A stretch of DNA of 47,020 nucleotides, taken from the NCBI GenBank assembly GCA_945860745.1, contig CAMASH010000022.1:1-47020 (forward strand), read 5' to 3'. This document shows, in pieces, positions 31,474-39,864 of the stretch (position 1 is its first letter; every line of letters begins with the position of its first letter). A program made the position numbers and the translations under genes. Source of the DNA: Chthoniobacter flavus. Its GTDB lineage: Bacteria > Verrucomicrobiota > Verrucomicrobiia > Chthoniobacterales > Terrimicrobiaceae. The notes under the pieces were generated by a model. That model had not been told where the DNA came from. It was given only the letters and a program-made list of their open reading frames with translations, and did no database searches.

Positions 31474-32496
31474 ATGATGATCAAGTATGGCGCGGTTGGG
31501 GCCAGCGGCATCGCGCAGAGGCGTGTGATGCCGGCCTTTCGCCGCACCAGAAACTCCCTGCTTCAGGCCGTCTGCAGCCGTTCACAGGAGCGCGCCACGG
31601 TACTTTCCAAACAGTTTCAAGCGCCTGGTGCGTTCGATGACCTTGGGCAGATGCTAGACACGGTGGACGCGGTTTATGTTGCGACACCGGTTCATTGTCA
31701 TCTCGAAGATGCGCGAAAAGTCCTCGAGGCCGGAAAACATCTGCTCATAGAAAAACCTTTGGCCAGGACCTTTGACGAGGCCCGCGAGATCCTGGCTCTT
31801 TGCGAACGACACGGCGTTTTTGCGATGGAAGCATACATGATGAAATTTCATCCTGCTCACACGGCGATTCGCGCAGCCGTCCAAGCGGGCGAAATCGGCA
31901 AAGTCGTTTACGCAAGAGCCCGACTCGGCTGTTGGTATCCTGATATTCCAGAAGCGTGGAGGCAGGACCCCATGCTCGGAGGTGGAGGAGCTCTGATGGA
32001 CTTGGGGAGTCACCTCATTAATCTGCTCAGTTGGATGCTGGGACCGATTCGCTCGATAAAAGCCTTATGCAGCACACAGATTTTTTCCTATGCTGTGGAA
32101 GACAGCGCCACCTTGCTGGCGGAGTTCACCGCGGGAACTCATGGAATTATTGAAGCCTACTTCTCCATGCCGGACCAGTTGGGGACGGGAGTATTGGAAC
32201 TCGTGGGGACACGCGGGCGCATCTCTGCGCACAACACCATCGGCCAGGATGGAGGGGGGCGGGTGGATTGGGAAATCATTCCCCTGCAATCCGGCTACGA
32301 CGCCCAACAATCCGGTCCCGCAGAGGCCGTGGAAGAACGGACCGTCGAGTATGCGCCCATCGATCTTTATGCTGCGCAACTGGACTACTTTTCCCAATGC
32401 ATCCTGAGTCAAACCCCTCCCATCGTGAACCGCCTCGATGAAGGCTTGGAAACCCTCGGATGGATCGAGAACGCCTATCAAAACCAACCTTCATGA
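31474..32496 (+). CDS. Gfo/Idh/MocA family oxidoreductase
   Basis: A 340-residue NAD(P)-linked dehydrogenase. 'IKYGAVGASGIAQRRVMPAF' is the Rossmann start, 'VDAVYVATPVHCHLEDARKVLEAGKHLLIEKPLART' holds the EKP motif, and 'GGGALMDLGSHLINLLSWMLG' contains the D..SH..N active-site region. AAAGGG stands just before the ATG at 31474. It overlaps the formamidase-like gene by 4 bases. It is distinct from the MocA protein at 16344 (different length and spacing), so two dehydrogenases serve the two operons. Substrate unknown. Confidence 0.85.
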   Translation: MMIKYGAVGASGIAQRRVMPAFRRTRNSLLQAVCSRSQERATVLSKQFQAPGAFDDLGQMLDTVDAVYVATPVHCHLEDARKVLEAGKHLLIEKPLARTFDEAREILALCERHGVFAMEAYMMKFHPAHTAIRAAVQAGEIGKVVYARARLGCWYPDIPEAWRQDPMLGGGGALMDLGSHLINLLSWMLGPIRSIKALCSTQIFSYAVEDSATLLAEFTAGTHGIIEAYFSMPDQLGTGVLELVGTRGRISAHNTIGQDGGGRVDWEIIPLQSGYDAQQSGPAEAVEERTVEYAPIDLYAAQLDYFSQCILSQTPPIVNRLDEGLETLGWIENAYQNQPS

Positions 32497-33440
32497 AACC
32501 CGTTTTTCGTTACAGCTTTGCCGGCGCGCCTGCCGCCCGAAGGGTCATTTCCGGCGAAAGCCTGACCGTCGAGTTCCCCGACTCCGACGGACTTGGACCC
32601 GATCTTCATCCTCTGCCTGACAAAAGGTTCGAGCATGGTTCCCCAGACCGCGGCAATCCGGTCTTCGGTCCGATCCTAGTCGAAGGGGCGGAACCGGGAG
32701 ATGCCCTGCGCGTGCATTTCCTGCACATCTCGCCCGACCGCAAGATCGCGCGCACTTTCCTCGGGCCGGACCACGGTTTTCTTCCGGACACGATGCTCAA
32801 GGATGCCGGACCGGCGGCGAGCCTGCCCGAAAAACCGCGCCATATGTACCTGTGGGAATTGGACGGCCGGGTTGCCCGCGTCACCAATCCCCTGGGCGAC
32901 AAGCCCGTCGTCATTCCCATTCATCCCTTCCTCGGCTGCGTGGGCACGGCATCGCCAGGAGATCCCCCCCTCTCAACCCTGCTGGCCAACAATCACGGCG
33001 GGAACATCGACCATCCCGATCTGGTCGAGGGCACCTCGCTCTGGCTTCCCGTCTCCCTGCCTGGGGGAATGCTCTACCTGGGCGACATGCACGCCGCCCA
33101 GGGACAGGGCGAAACAGCCGGTGGGGGACTGGAGATTTCCGGGTCTGCCACGGTACGTATTGAACTCTGCAAAAAGCGGCATCTGAAAACACCCCGCTAT
33201 CAAACCCCCCGCGGCGTGGCCTGTCTGGCCGTTGAAAAAAATATGGAAACGGCATCCCGCGCCGCGCTGGCCGGCCTGACACACTGGGTGTCGGAGGCCG
33301 GCTGGAACATTTACGACGCGAACATGCTAATCAATCAAACCTGCGAGTTTCGCCTCGGGGGCATCACGGACAAATTCGCAGTCGTCTCATGCTTCATGGC
33401 AAAGCAAAACATCAGCGAAGATCTGCTTTCATGGCCTTGA
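32493..33440 (+). CDS. acetamidase/formamidase (FmdA) family protein
   Basis: A 315-residue soluble enzyme of the acetamidase/formamidase family, which hydrolyses short-chain amides to acid and ammonia. Motifs: 'NPVFGPILVEGAEPGDALRVHFLHI', 'IPIHPFLGCVGTASPG', 'NNHGGNIDHPDLVEGTSLWLPV' and 'LYLGDMHAAQGQGE'. These correspond to the family's metal and active-site regions (P.HPF.G..G.AP, GGN.D, GD.HA.QGDGE), with QGQGE replacing QGDGE. The ATG at 32493 is taken because it overlaps the previous stop (ATGA). It may release formate or acetate from an N-acylated product of the pathway. Confidence 0.85.
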   Translation: MKPVFRYSFAGAPAARRVISGESLTVEFPDSDGLGPDLHPLPDKRFEHGSPDRGNPVFGPILVEGAEPGDALRVHFLHISPDRKIARTFLGPDHGFLPDTMLKDAGPAASLPEKPRHMYLWELDGRVARVTNPLGDKPVVIPIHPFLGCVGTASPGDPPLSTLLANNHGGNIDHPDLVEGTSLWLPVSLPGGMLYLGDMHAAQGQGETAGGGLEISGSATVRIELCKKRHLKTPRYQTPRGVACLAVEKNMETASRAALAGLTHWVSEAGWNIYDANMLINQTCEFRLGGITDKFAVVSCFMAKQNISEDLLSWP

Positions 33441-34210
33441 TTCACAAAATCCGATGCCTTCTTTTCGCCTCATTGTTAGCAACCATGCCTGCTGAAAAAA
33501 GCCCCGCCGGCCCTCCCGAAAAGGCGGAAGCCAAGGAAAACGTATATCTCTGCCGTAAACTTCCGGAAAACGCGCGGCACGAAGGGACGTCCCTTCGTCG
33601 CATCCTTTCCTCCCGGAAGGCCATAAACTTAAACCAAAGTTGGCTGGCTACACCGGAAAGGCGATTCGCACCGGCTTCGGCAGCGGCAGCTTGGGATGGA
33701 AACGATCTCTACGTGTACGCGACGCTGCAAGATCACGATATATTCAATCCATCGATGGGACTGAATCAACCGGCCTACCAAAGGGGGGATATTTTCGAAA
33801 TTATGGTTCGCCCGCGCAATGGCGAAGCGTACTTTGAGTTTCATATCACCCCCTCCAATCAGGTGCTGCAACTACGATTCCCCCGCCGGACAAGTCTCGC
33901 CAGGTTCCGCGAATCAGGCGGCAAGCCGGAGGATCTCATTGCCACATTCCAGATTGCCGATCGTGTGCTGGAATCCCATGTGGAAATCGATTCCGAACGA
34001 AAGATCTGGACAATTCTGGTCAAGATTCCCGCAAGCACCATCACGTCGGGCGCAAAACTTCACGCGGGCGATACCTTGCTGTTTTCCTTCTGCCGATACG
34101 ATCACACCCGCGGCCAGCAAAACCCGGTACTCTCGTCCACCTCAAACCATTCAGTTTGCAGTTTTCACCGTCAGGAAGAATGGCGCGTCATGCAGTTGGT
34201 GGATCAGTAA
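33431..34210 (+). CDS. CBM9-like carbohydrate-binding protein
   Basis: A 259-residue protein, last gene of the plus-strand operon, overlapping the formamidase-like gene by 10 bases. The start ATG 33431 gives a weak signal-like N-terminus (KIRCLLFASLLATMPAEKSP). The middle and C-terminal parts look like a CBM9/DOMON-type sandwich: 'AAWDGNDLYVYATLQDHDIF', 'YQRGDIFEIMVRPRNGEAYFEFHITPSN', 'WTILVKIPAS' and 'GDTLLFSFCRYDHTRG'. Residues ~54-60 (RHEGTSL) are encoded by a 20-bp perfect palindrome (33579-33598), which appears to have been inserted in frame. It probably binds a glycan at the surface. Confidence 0.65.
   Translation: MALIHKIRCLLFASLLATMPAEKSPAGPPEKAEAKENVYLCRKLPENARHEGTSLRRILSSRKAINLNQSWLATPERRFAPASAAAAWDGNDLYVYATLQDHDIFNPSMGLNQPAYQRGDIFEIMVRPRNGEAYFEFHITPSNQVLQLRFPRRTSLARFRESGGKPEDLIATFQIADRVLESHVEIDSERKIWTILVKIPASTITSGAKLHAGDTLLFSFCRYDHTRGQQNPVLSSTSNHSVCSFHRQEEWRVMQLVDQ
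33579..33598. repeat. 20-bp perfect palindrome inside a coding region
   Basis: The palindrome has its centre at 33588/33589 with half-site ACGAAGGGAC, and lies in the 5' part of the CBM9-like gene. It adds the residues RHEGTSL in a poorly conserved linker. Related GGGACGTCCC-type hairpins occur elsewhere in this window, so it looks like a mobile palindromic unit. Confidence 0.6.
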
Positions 34211-34626
34211 GGCACTGCAAATAAATAAAGGTGGCAAAAATGGCGCGGGAATTCTTGGGCATGGCAGGGCGAGACGAAGGAGCATATCCAAGGCGATCTG
34301 TGACTGAGGAGCAACGTCGCCAGGCCCCAAAAAGAACCAGCCAGAGTGACACCTTTATCACGCCATCCGGTGGCACGGCCCGAACCGTTTTTCCAAGAGG
34401 CTGAACTGCCGCGGGAATTGCGGTGGTACCCGCTGCTATTGCGATAATAGGGGCTGCCGTAGCACGCGCTGCTGCTGCGGTAGTACGTGCCACCGTAGAA
34501 GCCGGCCCCGCCCTAAGCCACAACGGGCACGACCGGTGTCGGGCCGTAAACCGGTCCAGGGCCAACCGCATAAACGCCGGCGCAGCCGATTTGGGTGAGG
34601 GAAAGTGCGACGCAGAGGACCGCCAT
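34204..34626 (-). pseudogene. lipoprotein gene interrupted by a stop codon
   Basis: From ATG 34626 on the minus strand: MAVLCVALSLTQIGCAGVYA, a lipoprotein signal with Cys15 in a GC lipobox, then VGPGPVYGPTPVVPVVA and a TAG at 34513-34515. After the TAG the same frame goes on as GGAGFYGGTYYRSSSACYGS and PYYRNSSGYHRNSRG, which is the Gly/Tyr-rich pattern expected for this type of small surface protein, until about codon 85, and remains open to 34204. So a premature stop breaks an otherwise coherent gene; the 5' end is also shortened, because the AraC fragment begins at the same place. No other gene is seen in 34211-34594. Confidence 0.55.
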
Positions 34627-35008
34627 AGCGAGGAGTGAGAGCGAGGTTCGAATGTCCCCGCAGGCCTTCTGCCGGTTTTTTCGCGCGGGAACGGGGCGAA
34701 CGTTTCAGCGCTACGTCAGCGAGGTTCGGGTGGCGCGAGCCTGTGTGGGATTGCTCAATAGCGACCGGGGTGTCAGTGAAATTGCCCTCGAAGCTGGCTT
34801 CAGCAATCTCTCCAATTTCAATCGTCGTTTCCGTGAGGTTACCGGATACCCGCCCCGGATTTATCGTCAGATGGAGGGGAGGCTTCATCTCAAAGAAGCT
34901 CCGCTTTTGACCTCTCTGCGGCCAAATCTTTTGACGCCCATAGTGCGTGTTCCGGCGCCGCACACCGTCTCGAAGCGGGGTTGTCAAATGGCCAAGGCGG
35001 GTTCCTGA
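34595..35008 (+). pseudogene. AraC-family C-terminal HTH fragment
   Basis: Only the C-terminal DNA-binding part of an AraC/XylS regulator is present: from about base 34646 the frame reads VRMSPQAFCRFFRAGTGRTF, QRYVSEVRVARACVGLLNSD and VSEIALEAGFSNLSNFNRRF, REVTGYPPRIYRQ. The second helix-turn-helix (IALEAGFSNLSNFNRRFREVTGYPP) is complete, the first lacks its beginning, and the sensor domain is absent. The first ~17 residues of the open frame run antisense through the broken lipoprotein gene and are not part of it. It ends in unrelated sequence. The adjoining 35009-35156 shows nothing further. Confidence 0.75.
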
Positions 35009-35156
35009 TCACCCCTGTTCCCACCACAAACTCCTCATCCGGGCAGAAACGCCGGTCTGGTTGACCTCCCGAGGGGAAGGAACATTTCTCACGCATCCCA
35101 GGAATCATGAAGCCTGCTGCCTCCATGCAATGGCGGGCGGTTTCGGAAAACAATCG

Positions 35157-38100
35157 TCAGGCCCGAATCATGCCCGGGCGGCGGCGATATCCGTAAAGAA
35201 CAAAGGCCAATCCCAGCACAACAAGCGTCCAAATTCCGGGTTCCGGCACCGTATAGCTGATGAGAACATCTTGTCCGGCATAGGTAAGGGTGAAGGAGGC
35301 TTCCGCCCTCACGCTGGCCAGGGTATCGCCATCGGCGTCCGCACTCACAGAGCCAAGTGAAAACGTGCCGAAGCGCGTGTCATCCACATCGTAGAACAAC
35401 CAAGAGCGATCCGTATCCCAGAAGTCATCGTTCCAGTCCACCGTTGAGCCTACATTGAAAACCAGGTTGACCGTAGAGGTGGGGTTGATGGTCAGGTCGC
35501 CGCTGACATTAATGCCATCAAAGTCCGTGCCCCGAACCGTGAGCGAGTTGGAAATCAATTCCCATTCAACGCTGGAGCCGTTGTTGTAAGTGAGATTTTC
35601 GAAGCTCTGGAGGCCGGGGGAGTTTCCGGGTTTGTGGCTGCCCGAAATGCTGGTGTTGCCGGTGAACGAGCCACTGCCTTGGAGGGTCGCGCCCGCTGCC
35701 ACTTCCAGGTTACCTGGAGTGGAACCATTGAAAATCAGCGCCCCCTCGCTGATGGTGGTGCTGCCGGTATAGGAGTTCGAGCCGGTGAGGGTGACAGTTC
35801 CCGCGCCTTGTTTGACAAGGCTTCCCCCCACACCGGAGATCGCGCCCGCAAAGGTGGTGTTTGACGCATTACCAAAAGTGAGCGTGTTTGCGCCCAGAAC
35901 GACATTGCCCCCGCTCGCCCCCCCTCCCGCAAGGGAACCGATGGTTTCGCTGGATTCCAGGAGCAGGATCGCCCCGGAGGCATTGGCCAGGATGACCGCG
36001 CCGGTATCGGCGATGGCGGCACTGCCGGAGAGTGCGAGCGTGCCTGCAGAGATCGTGGTCGTCCCGGTGTAGGTATTCTCGGCCGTTAGAGAGGTGGTGC
36101 CGGAGCCGATCTTAGTCACGCTTCCGCCGCCGCTGATGGCATTATTCACCGTCATGGCGTCGGAACGGTTGAAGACCAAGGCTGCGTTGTTGATCACTTC
36201 ATCGGTTCCGCCCAATTGTCCAAAGGTTCCGGCTCCCACTTGCAAGGTGCCCGAGTTAATTATCGTCTTGCCGGTGTAAAAGTTTGCGCCCCGTAGAATG
36301 AGCAAGCCAGCACCTTCCTTGATCAGATTGCCGCTGCCGCCGATGGTGTTGTCGAGGAGGGTGCCTGCCTTGTCCACAACGAAGGAAGCGTTATTGGTAA
36401 TGGCGGCGGCACCGTTCCAGGAGCTGGTGAGGCGGAGCGTACCCGAGTTAATGAAAATGGCCCCGTTGCTGGTCATGACTGAACCAGAGATCGTGGTCGT
36501 TCCTGCTCCAGATTGAATCAACCCCACACCTCCCGTGAACGAGTTGGTCAGGGTCACAGTATCGGAGCGGTTGATGGCCAGGAATCCTCCGGCGCTTCCT
36601 GTTATGGTGCCCGTGCCAACAATCGACCCGGTGGTGCCACCGTTTCCAAGTTGCAGGACCCCGGCGCTAATTGTCGTGTTGCCAGCGTAGGAGTTGCTGC
36701 CGGTCAGGGTCAGCGTCCCACTTTGACTCTTTGTGATGGAGCTGGAGCCCGCGATGTTGTTGGCAATGGAATAACTGTCGGTCCGGTTGAAGTTCACACT
36801 GCCCGAATTGAATGCAACGGGTCCGGACCCGAGGCCACCCGATGTGCCGCTGCCGACGATGACCGTCCCATTAAGCGTCATGGTGCCGGAGAAGGCGGAG
36901 GCATTGGAGTCGAACGTCATCGTGCCGGCACCCGAACGCGACAAGTTGCCGTCGCCAGAGAGGGTATTCGAAAAGCTGTAGCTGGTCGTTCTGGTCAGAT
37001 TGAGCAAAGCGCCAGTGCCCACGGACACCGCCCCCGTCCCCAGGGAGGAGACGCTGCCGGCGACGGTCAAGCTGCCCGAAGTGATGGTGGTTCCGCCGGA
37101 GTAGGTGTTTGTGCCTTGGAGGGTCAGGGTATTGCTGCCTTGCTTGATCAAGGCTCCCGTTCCTGACATACCGCCAAAGAAGCCCCAGCTCGTGGGTGAG
37201 TCGAAAACGAGGCTTCCGTTGTTGGTCACGGAGGCGCTCTGGATTTGTGTGTGAGTGATACCATCCCCGACCCGGAGCGTGGAGCCGGCATCGATCGAGG
37301 TGGGTCCTGTGTAGCCTATTGAACCGATGAGGGTGAGGGTTCCGGTGCCGGCCTGATTAAGTCCGCCTGCTCCCGTGATGGTTTGAGTGACGGAGACCGC
37401 GTCTGAGCGGTTGAACCGCAGGATGGCCCCGCTTGCAAGAGCAGTTGTGGTGCCACTCAAAATGCCCTGTGTGCCGCCATTGCCGATCTGCAGGGTCCCC
37501 TGACTCACGCTGTTACCACCGAGGTAGGTGTTGGAGCCGATGAGTATGAGGGTGCCCGTGCCGGCCTTCGCCAGTCCTAAGGTGTTGGTGGAATCCAGAT
37601 TCCCCGCCCAAGTGACGGCATTCGTGCCGGTGTCCACCGCGATCAGGGAGCTGCTGTTGGCGACGCGCGAGGAAATATCCTGGGTGTTGCCCGCCGCGTA
37701 GACCAACGATCCGCCGTCGAACTCGACGGTGCCGGTGGTGCCGAGACCGTTATTGGCAAACGCGATGGTTCCCGAGTTGATGCGGGTGCCGCCCGTGTAG
37801 GCGTTGCTGCCCGAAAGGGTGAGGGTGGCCGCGCCGCTTTTGGTCAATCCGGCGGTGTTGCTTGAAGCGATGTTTCCGGCCCAGGTGACAGCCGTGCCGA
37901 CGTCCACATTGATGGCCGCAGAGCTGTTGCCGATCCGGGCCGAAATGTCGGGGTTGAACGAGGTGTATTGGAGCTGACCGCCCCCGAAATCCACTGTGCC
38001 CGTCGTGCCGAAAGCGTTTGGACTTCCGGACACCAGGACTCCGCCATCGAGGTTGATTCCTCCGGTGAAGGAGTTGGAACCACTCAGCGTCAGGGTGCTG

Positions 38101-39551
38101 GTGTTTTGTTTGATGAAAACACCCAATCCGGTAATGCTATTGGAAAGCGAAATGGTGCCGGTGCGGTTATTGATCAAGGTGCCGTTGTTCGTGATGGCGG
38201 TAAGGGGATCGAGGTATCCCGAGGCTCCACCGTTGCCGACTACGAGGGTGCGTCCGGCATTGATGATGGTCGCTCCCGTGTAGGTATTCCCATTAGTTAG
38301 GGTGAGCGTGCCGGTTCCCGCCTGGGTGACTCCGCCCGAGCCGGAGATGATGCCCGTGAGGGTGAGTGCCCCCGATCCCGTCTGGGTCAGGAGTCCGTGG
38401 TTGGTGATATTCTGGGCGAGGGAGACTGCATCCGAACGGTTGTACGAGAGGGTGGAGCCCGCCAGAAGGGAGATGGTTCCCGCACCCAACGCTCCAGTTG
38501 CACCGCCATTGCCCACCTGAAGCGTTCCGCCCAGGACGGTCGTGCCGTTGGTGTAGCTGCTTGAGCCGGTCAGGGTAAGAATTCCAACGCCGTCTTTGAC
38601 GAAGCCTCCAGCATTGGTGCTGGCGAGGCCGCTGGCCCAGGTCACATTATTCGCCCCAATGTCCACATGGACCGGCAAGGGGCTATTCTTGATGCGGGAA
38701 GAAATGTCCTGGGTGTTGCCCGCCGCGTAGACAAGCTTGCCGGATTGAAAGTTGATGTCTCCCGACGTGCCCAATGCGTTTGTACCAAATCGCAGGGTTC
38801 CCGAATTGATGAAGGTCGTCCCGACGTAGGAGGTGTTGTTTCCGGTGAGCTCGACGGTGCCGGGCCCATTTTGCGTGATGGAACCTGATCCGCTGACGGT
38901 CTGAGAAACGGTGACGCTGTCCGTGCGAATGAATTGCAAAGTGGCTCCGCTGGAAAGGGTGGTCAAGGAACCGCTTAGGGTGCCGGTGGTGCCGCTATTA
39001 CCGACCTGCAGGATACCGGCGGCCACGGTGTTGGTCCCGGTATAGGTGTTGGCACCCGCCAAGATGAGCGTGCCAGCCCCCAGCTTTTCCAAACCAGTGT
39101 TCGATCCCGCGATCTGGTTGTTGATCACAAGACTAATGCCCGAGTTGATGTTAATATCATTGCCCGCGCCGCCATTGTGCAGGGTAATCGTCGTGCCGGT
39201 AAACGCCAAGGACGAGCCTTCCTCCACCGTGACACCCGCGGTCGTGATGGCGGTTGGAACATCCATGGTGAAGCTGACCCCTCCATCAATACCGGCCGAA
39301 AAGTACGGACGAAAATCCCCGTTGGTCCAAACAAAGTTTGTTCCCGACTGACCTTCGAGGGTGTTGCCCCAGATGGAATTGCCGGTGGACCAGGTATAGG
39401 TCGAGCCCCCGGTGACACCAGAGCCGCCGGAACCCTGACCGTTGACATCCAGCCAGCGCTGAGTCTGGGCGAGGGCTGACGGCACCAAGACCATGAGAAG
39501 GGCCGCGAGGATGACGGAGGGCACCTTGGACAGTGTGTTTTTCGTATTCAT
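35157..39551 (-). CDS. giant autotransporter-type beta-strand-repeat protein with PEP-CTERM anchor
   Basis: A 1,464-residue secreted protein. The start is ATG 39551 (MNTKNTLSKVPSVILAALLM, signal peptide ending in PSALA). It contains about 25 copies of the passenger-associated repeat, with the core 'GAGTLTLTGSNSYTGGTTI..GTLQVGNGG', forming a beta-helix. Near the C-terminus lies a Ser/Asn-rich beta domain, then VPEPGIWTLVVLGLAFVLYG followed by YRRR, a PEP-CTERM signal. There is no C-terminal beta-barrel, so the protein is exported by Sec, not by self-transport, and is probably handled by an exosortase. The repeats make the DNA here strongly repetitive, which explains the lack of other signals in 35.2-39.5 kb. 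Function is likely adhesion or biofilm matrix. Confidence 0.85.
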   Translation of the reverse strand: MNTKNTLSKVPSVILAALLMVLVPSALAQTQRWLDVNGQGSGGSGVTGGSTYTWSTGNSIWGNTLEGQSGTNFVWTNGDFRPYFSAGIDGGVSFTMDVPTAITTAGVTVEEGSSLAFTGTTITLHNGGAGNDININSGISLVINNQIAGSNTGLEKLGAGTLILAGANTYTGTNTVAAGILQVGNSGTTGTLSGSLTTLSSGATLQFIRTDSVTVSQTVSGSGSITQNGPGTVELTGNNTSYVGTTFINSGTLRFGTNALGTSGDINFQSGKLVYAAGNTQDISSRIKNSPLPVHVDIGANNVTWASGLASTNAGGFVKDGVGILTLTGSSSYTNGTTVLGGTLQVGNGGATGALGAGTISLLAGSTLSYNRSDAVSLAQNITNHGLLTQTGSGALTLTGIISGSGGVTQAGTGTLTLTNGNTYTGATIINAGRTLVVGNGGASGYLDPLTAITNNGTLINNRTGTISLSNSITGLGVFIKQNTSTLTLSGSNSFTGGINLDGGVLVSGSPNAFGTTGTVDFGGGQLQYTSFNPDISARIGNSSAAINVDVGTAVTWAGNIASSNTAGLTKSGAATLTLSGSNAYTGGTRINSGTIAFANNGLGTTGTVEFDGGSLVYAAGNTQDISSRVANSSSLIAVDTGTNAVTWAGNLDSTNTLGLAKAGTGTLILIGSNTYLGGNSVSQGTLQIGNGGTQGILSGTTTALASGAILRFNRSDAVSVTQTITGAGGLNQAGTGTLTLIGSIGYTGPTSIDAGSTLRVGDGITHTQIQSASVTNNGSLVFDSPTSWGFFGGMSGTGALIKQGSNTLTLQGTNTYSGGTTITSGSLTVAGSVSSLGTGAVSVGTGALLNLTRTTSYSFSNTLSGDGNLSRSGAGTMTFDSNASAFSGTMTLNGTVIVGSGTSGGLGSGPVAFNSGSVNFNRTDSYSIANNIAGSSSITKSQSGTLTLTGSNSYAGNTTISAGVLQLGNGGTTGSIVGTGTITGSAGGFLAINRSDTVTLTNSFTGGVGLIQSGAGTTTISGSVMTSNGAIFINSGTLRLTSSWNGAAAITNNASFVVDKAGTLLDNTIGGSGNLIKEGAGLLILRGANFYTGKTIINSGTLQVGAGTFGQLGGTDEVINNAALVFNRSDAMTVNNAISGGGSVTKIGSGTTSLTAENTYTGTTTISAGTLALSGSAAIADTGAVILANASGAILLLESSETIGSLAGGGASGGNVVLGANTLTFGNASNTTFAGAISGVGGSLVKQGAGTVTLTGSNSYTGSTTISEGALIFNGSTPGNLEVAAGATLQGSGSFTGNTSISGSHKPGNSPGLQSFENLTYNNGSSVEWELISNSLTVRGTDFDGINVSGDLTINPTSTVNLVFNVGSTVDWNDDFWDTDRSWLFYDVDDTRFGTFSLGSVSADADGDTLASVRAEASFTLTYAGQDVLISYTVPEPGIWTLVVLGLAFVLYGYRRRPGMIRA

Positions 39552-39662
39552 ACATACCAGCAAGTTTTCGTCGTTATTTACTTGTACTATGACCGCGCAA
39601 AACATCACGCGGGGGGCGAGGCAAACATCACCACGACGTGCGGAGAAATGCCTAAGTCCGAA

Positions 39663-39753
39663 AAACAGGGCAACAGCCTGTTTGTTACATTATCGTAAAA
39701 AATCGGGACTGCCCAAGGCGGACGGAGCGTCCCTCACCACGTCGGCGGTGGTG
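39663..39753. repeat. cluster of short palindromes upstream of the giant protein gene
   Basis: AAACAGG (39663-39669)/CCTGTTT (39677-39683), GGACG (39720-39724)/CGTCC (39728-39732), and CACCAC (39735-39740)/GTGGTG (39748-39753) are three hairpins in the 313-base gap 39552-39864. The rest of the gap is unremarkable. The elements resemble those at 18300 and 28836. Confidence 0.5.
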
Positions 39754-39864
39754 CGAACTAGCGTGGGGTTAGTTTATGCCTGCCGTGGTATCAGCGAAAT
39801 CGGGCACGATGGCGGCTTCTGCATGGAAAAATCCAAAGGATAAGTACGCCCGAGCGTAGGCGTC

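Noticed and set aside
36513-37166. 217-residue plus-strand frame inside the repeat protein
   Set aside because: Antisense reading of the repetitive gene; composition reflects the repeats.
35500-39300. Regularly spaced repeats that could suggest a CRISPR array
   Set aside because: The repeats are coding, variable and of ~30-60 residue period in the giant beta-repeat protein; there are no fixed-length spacers or Cas genes.
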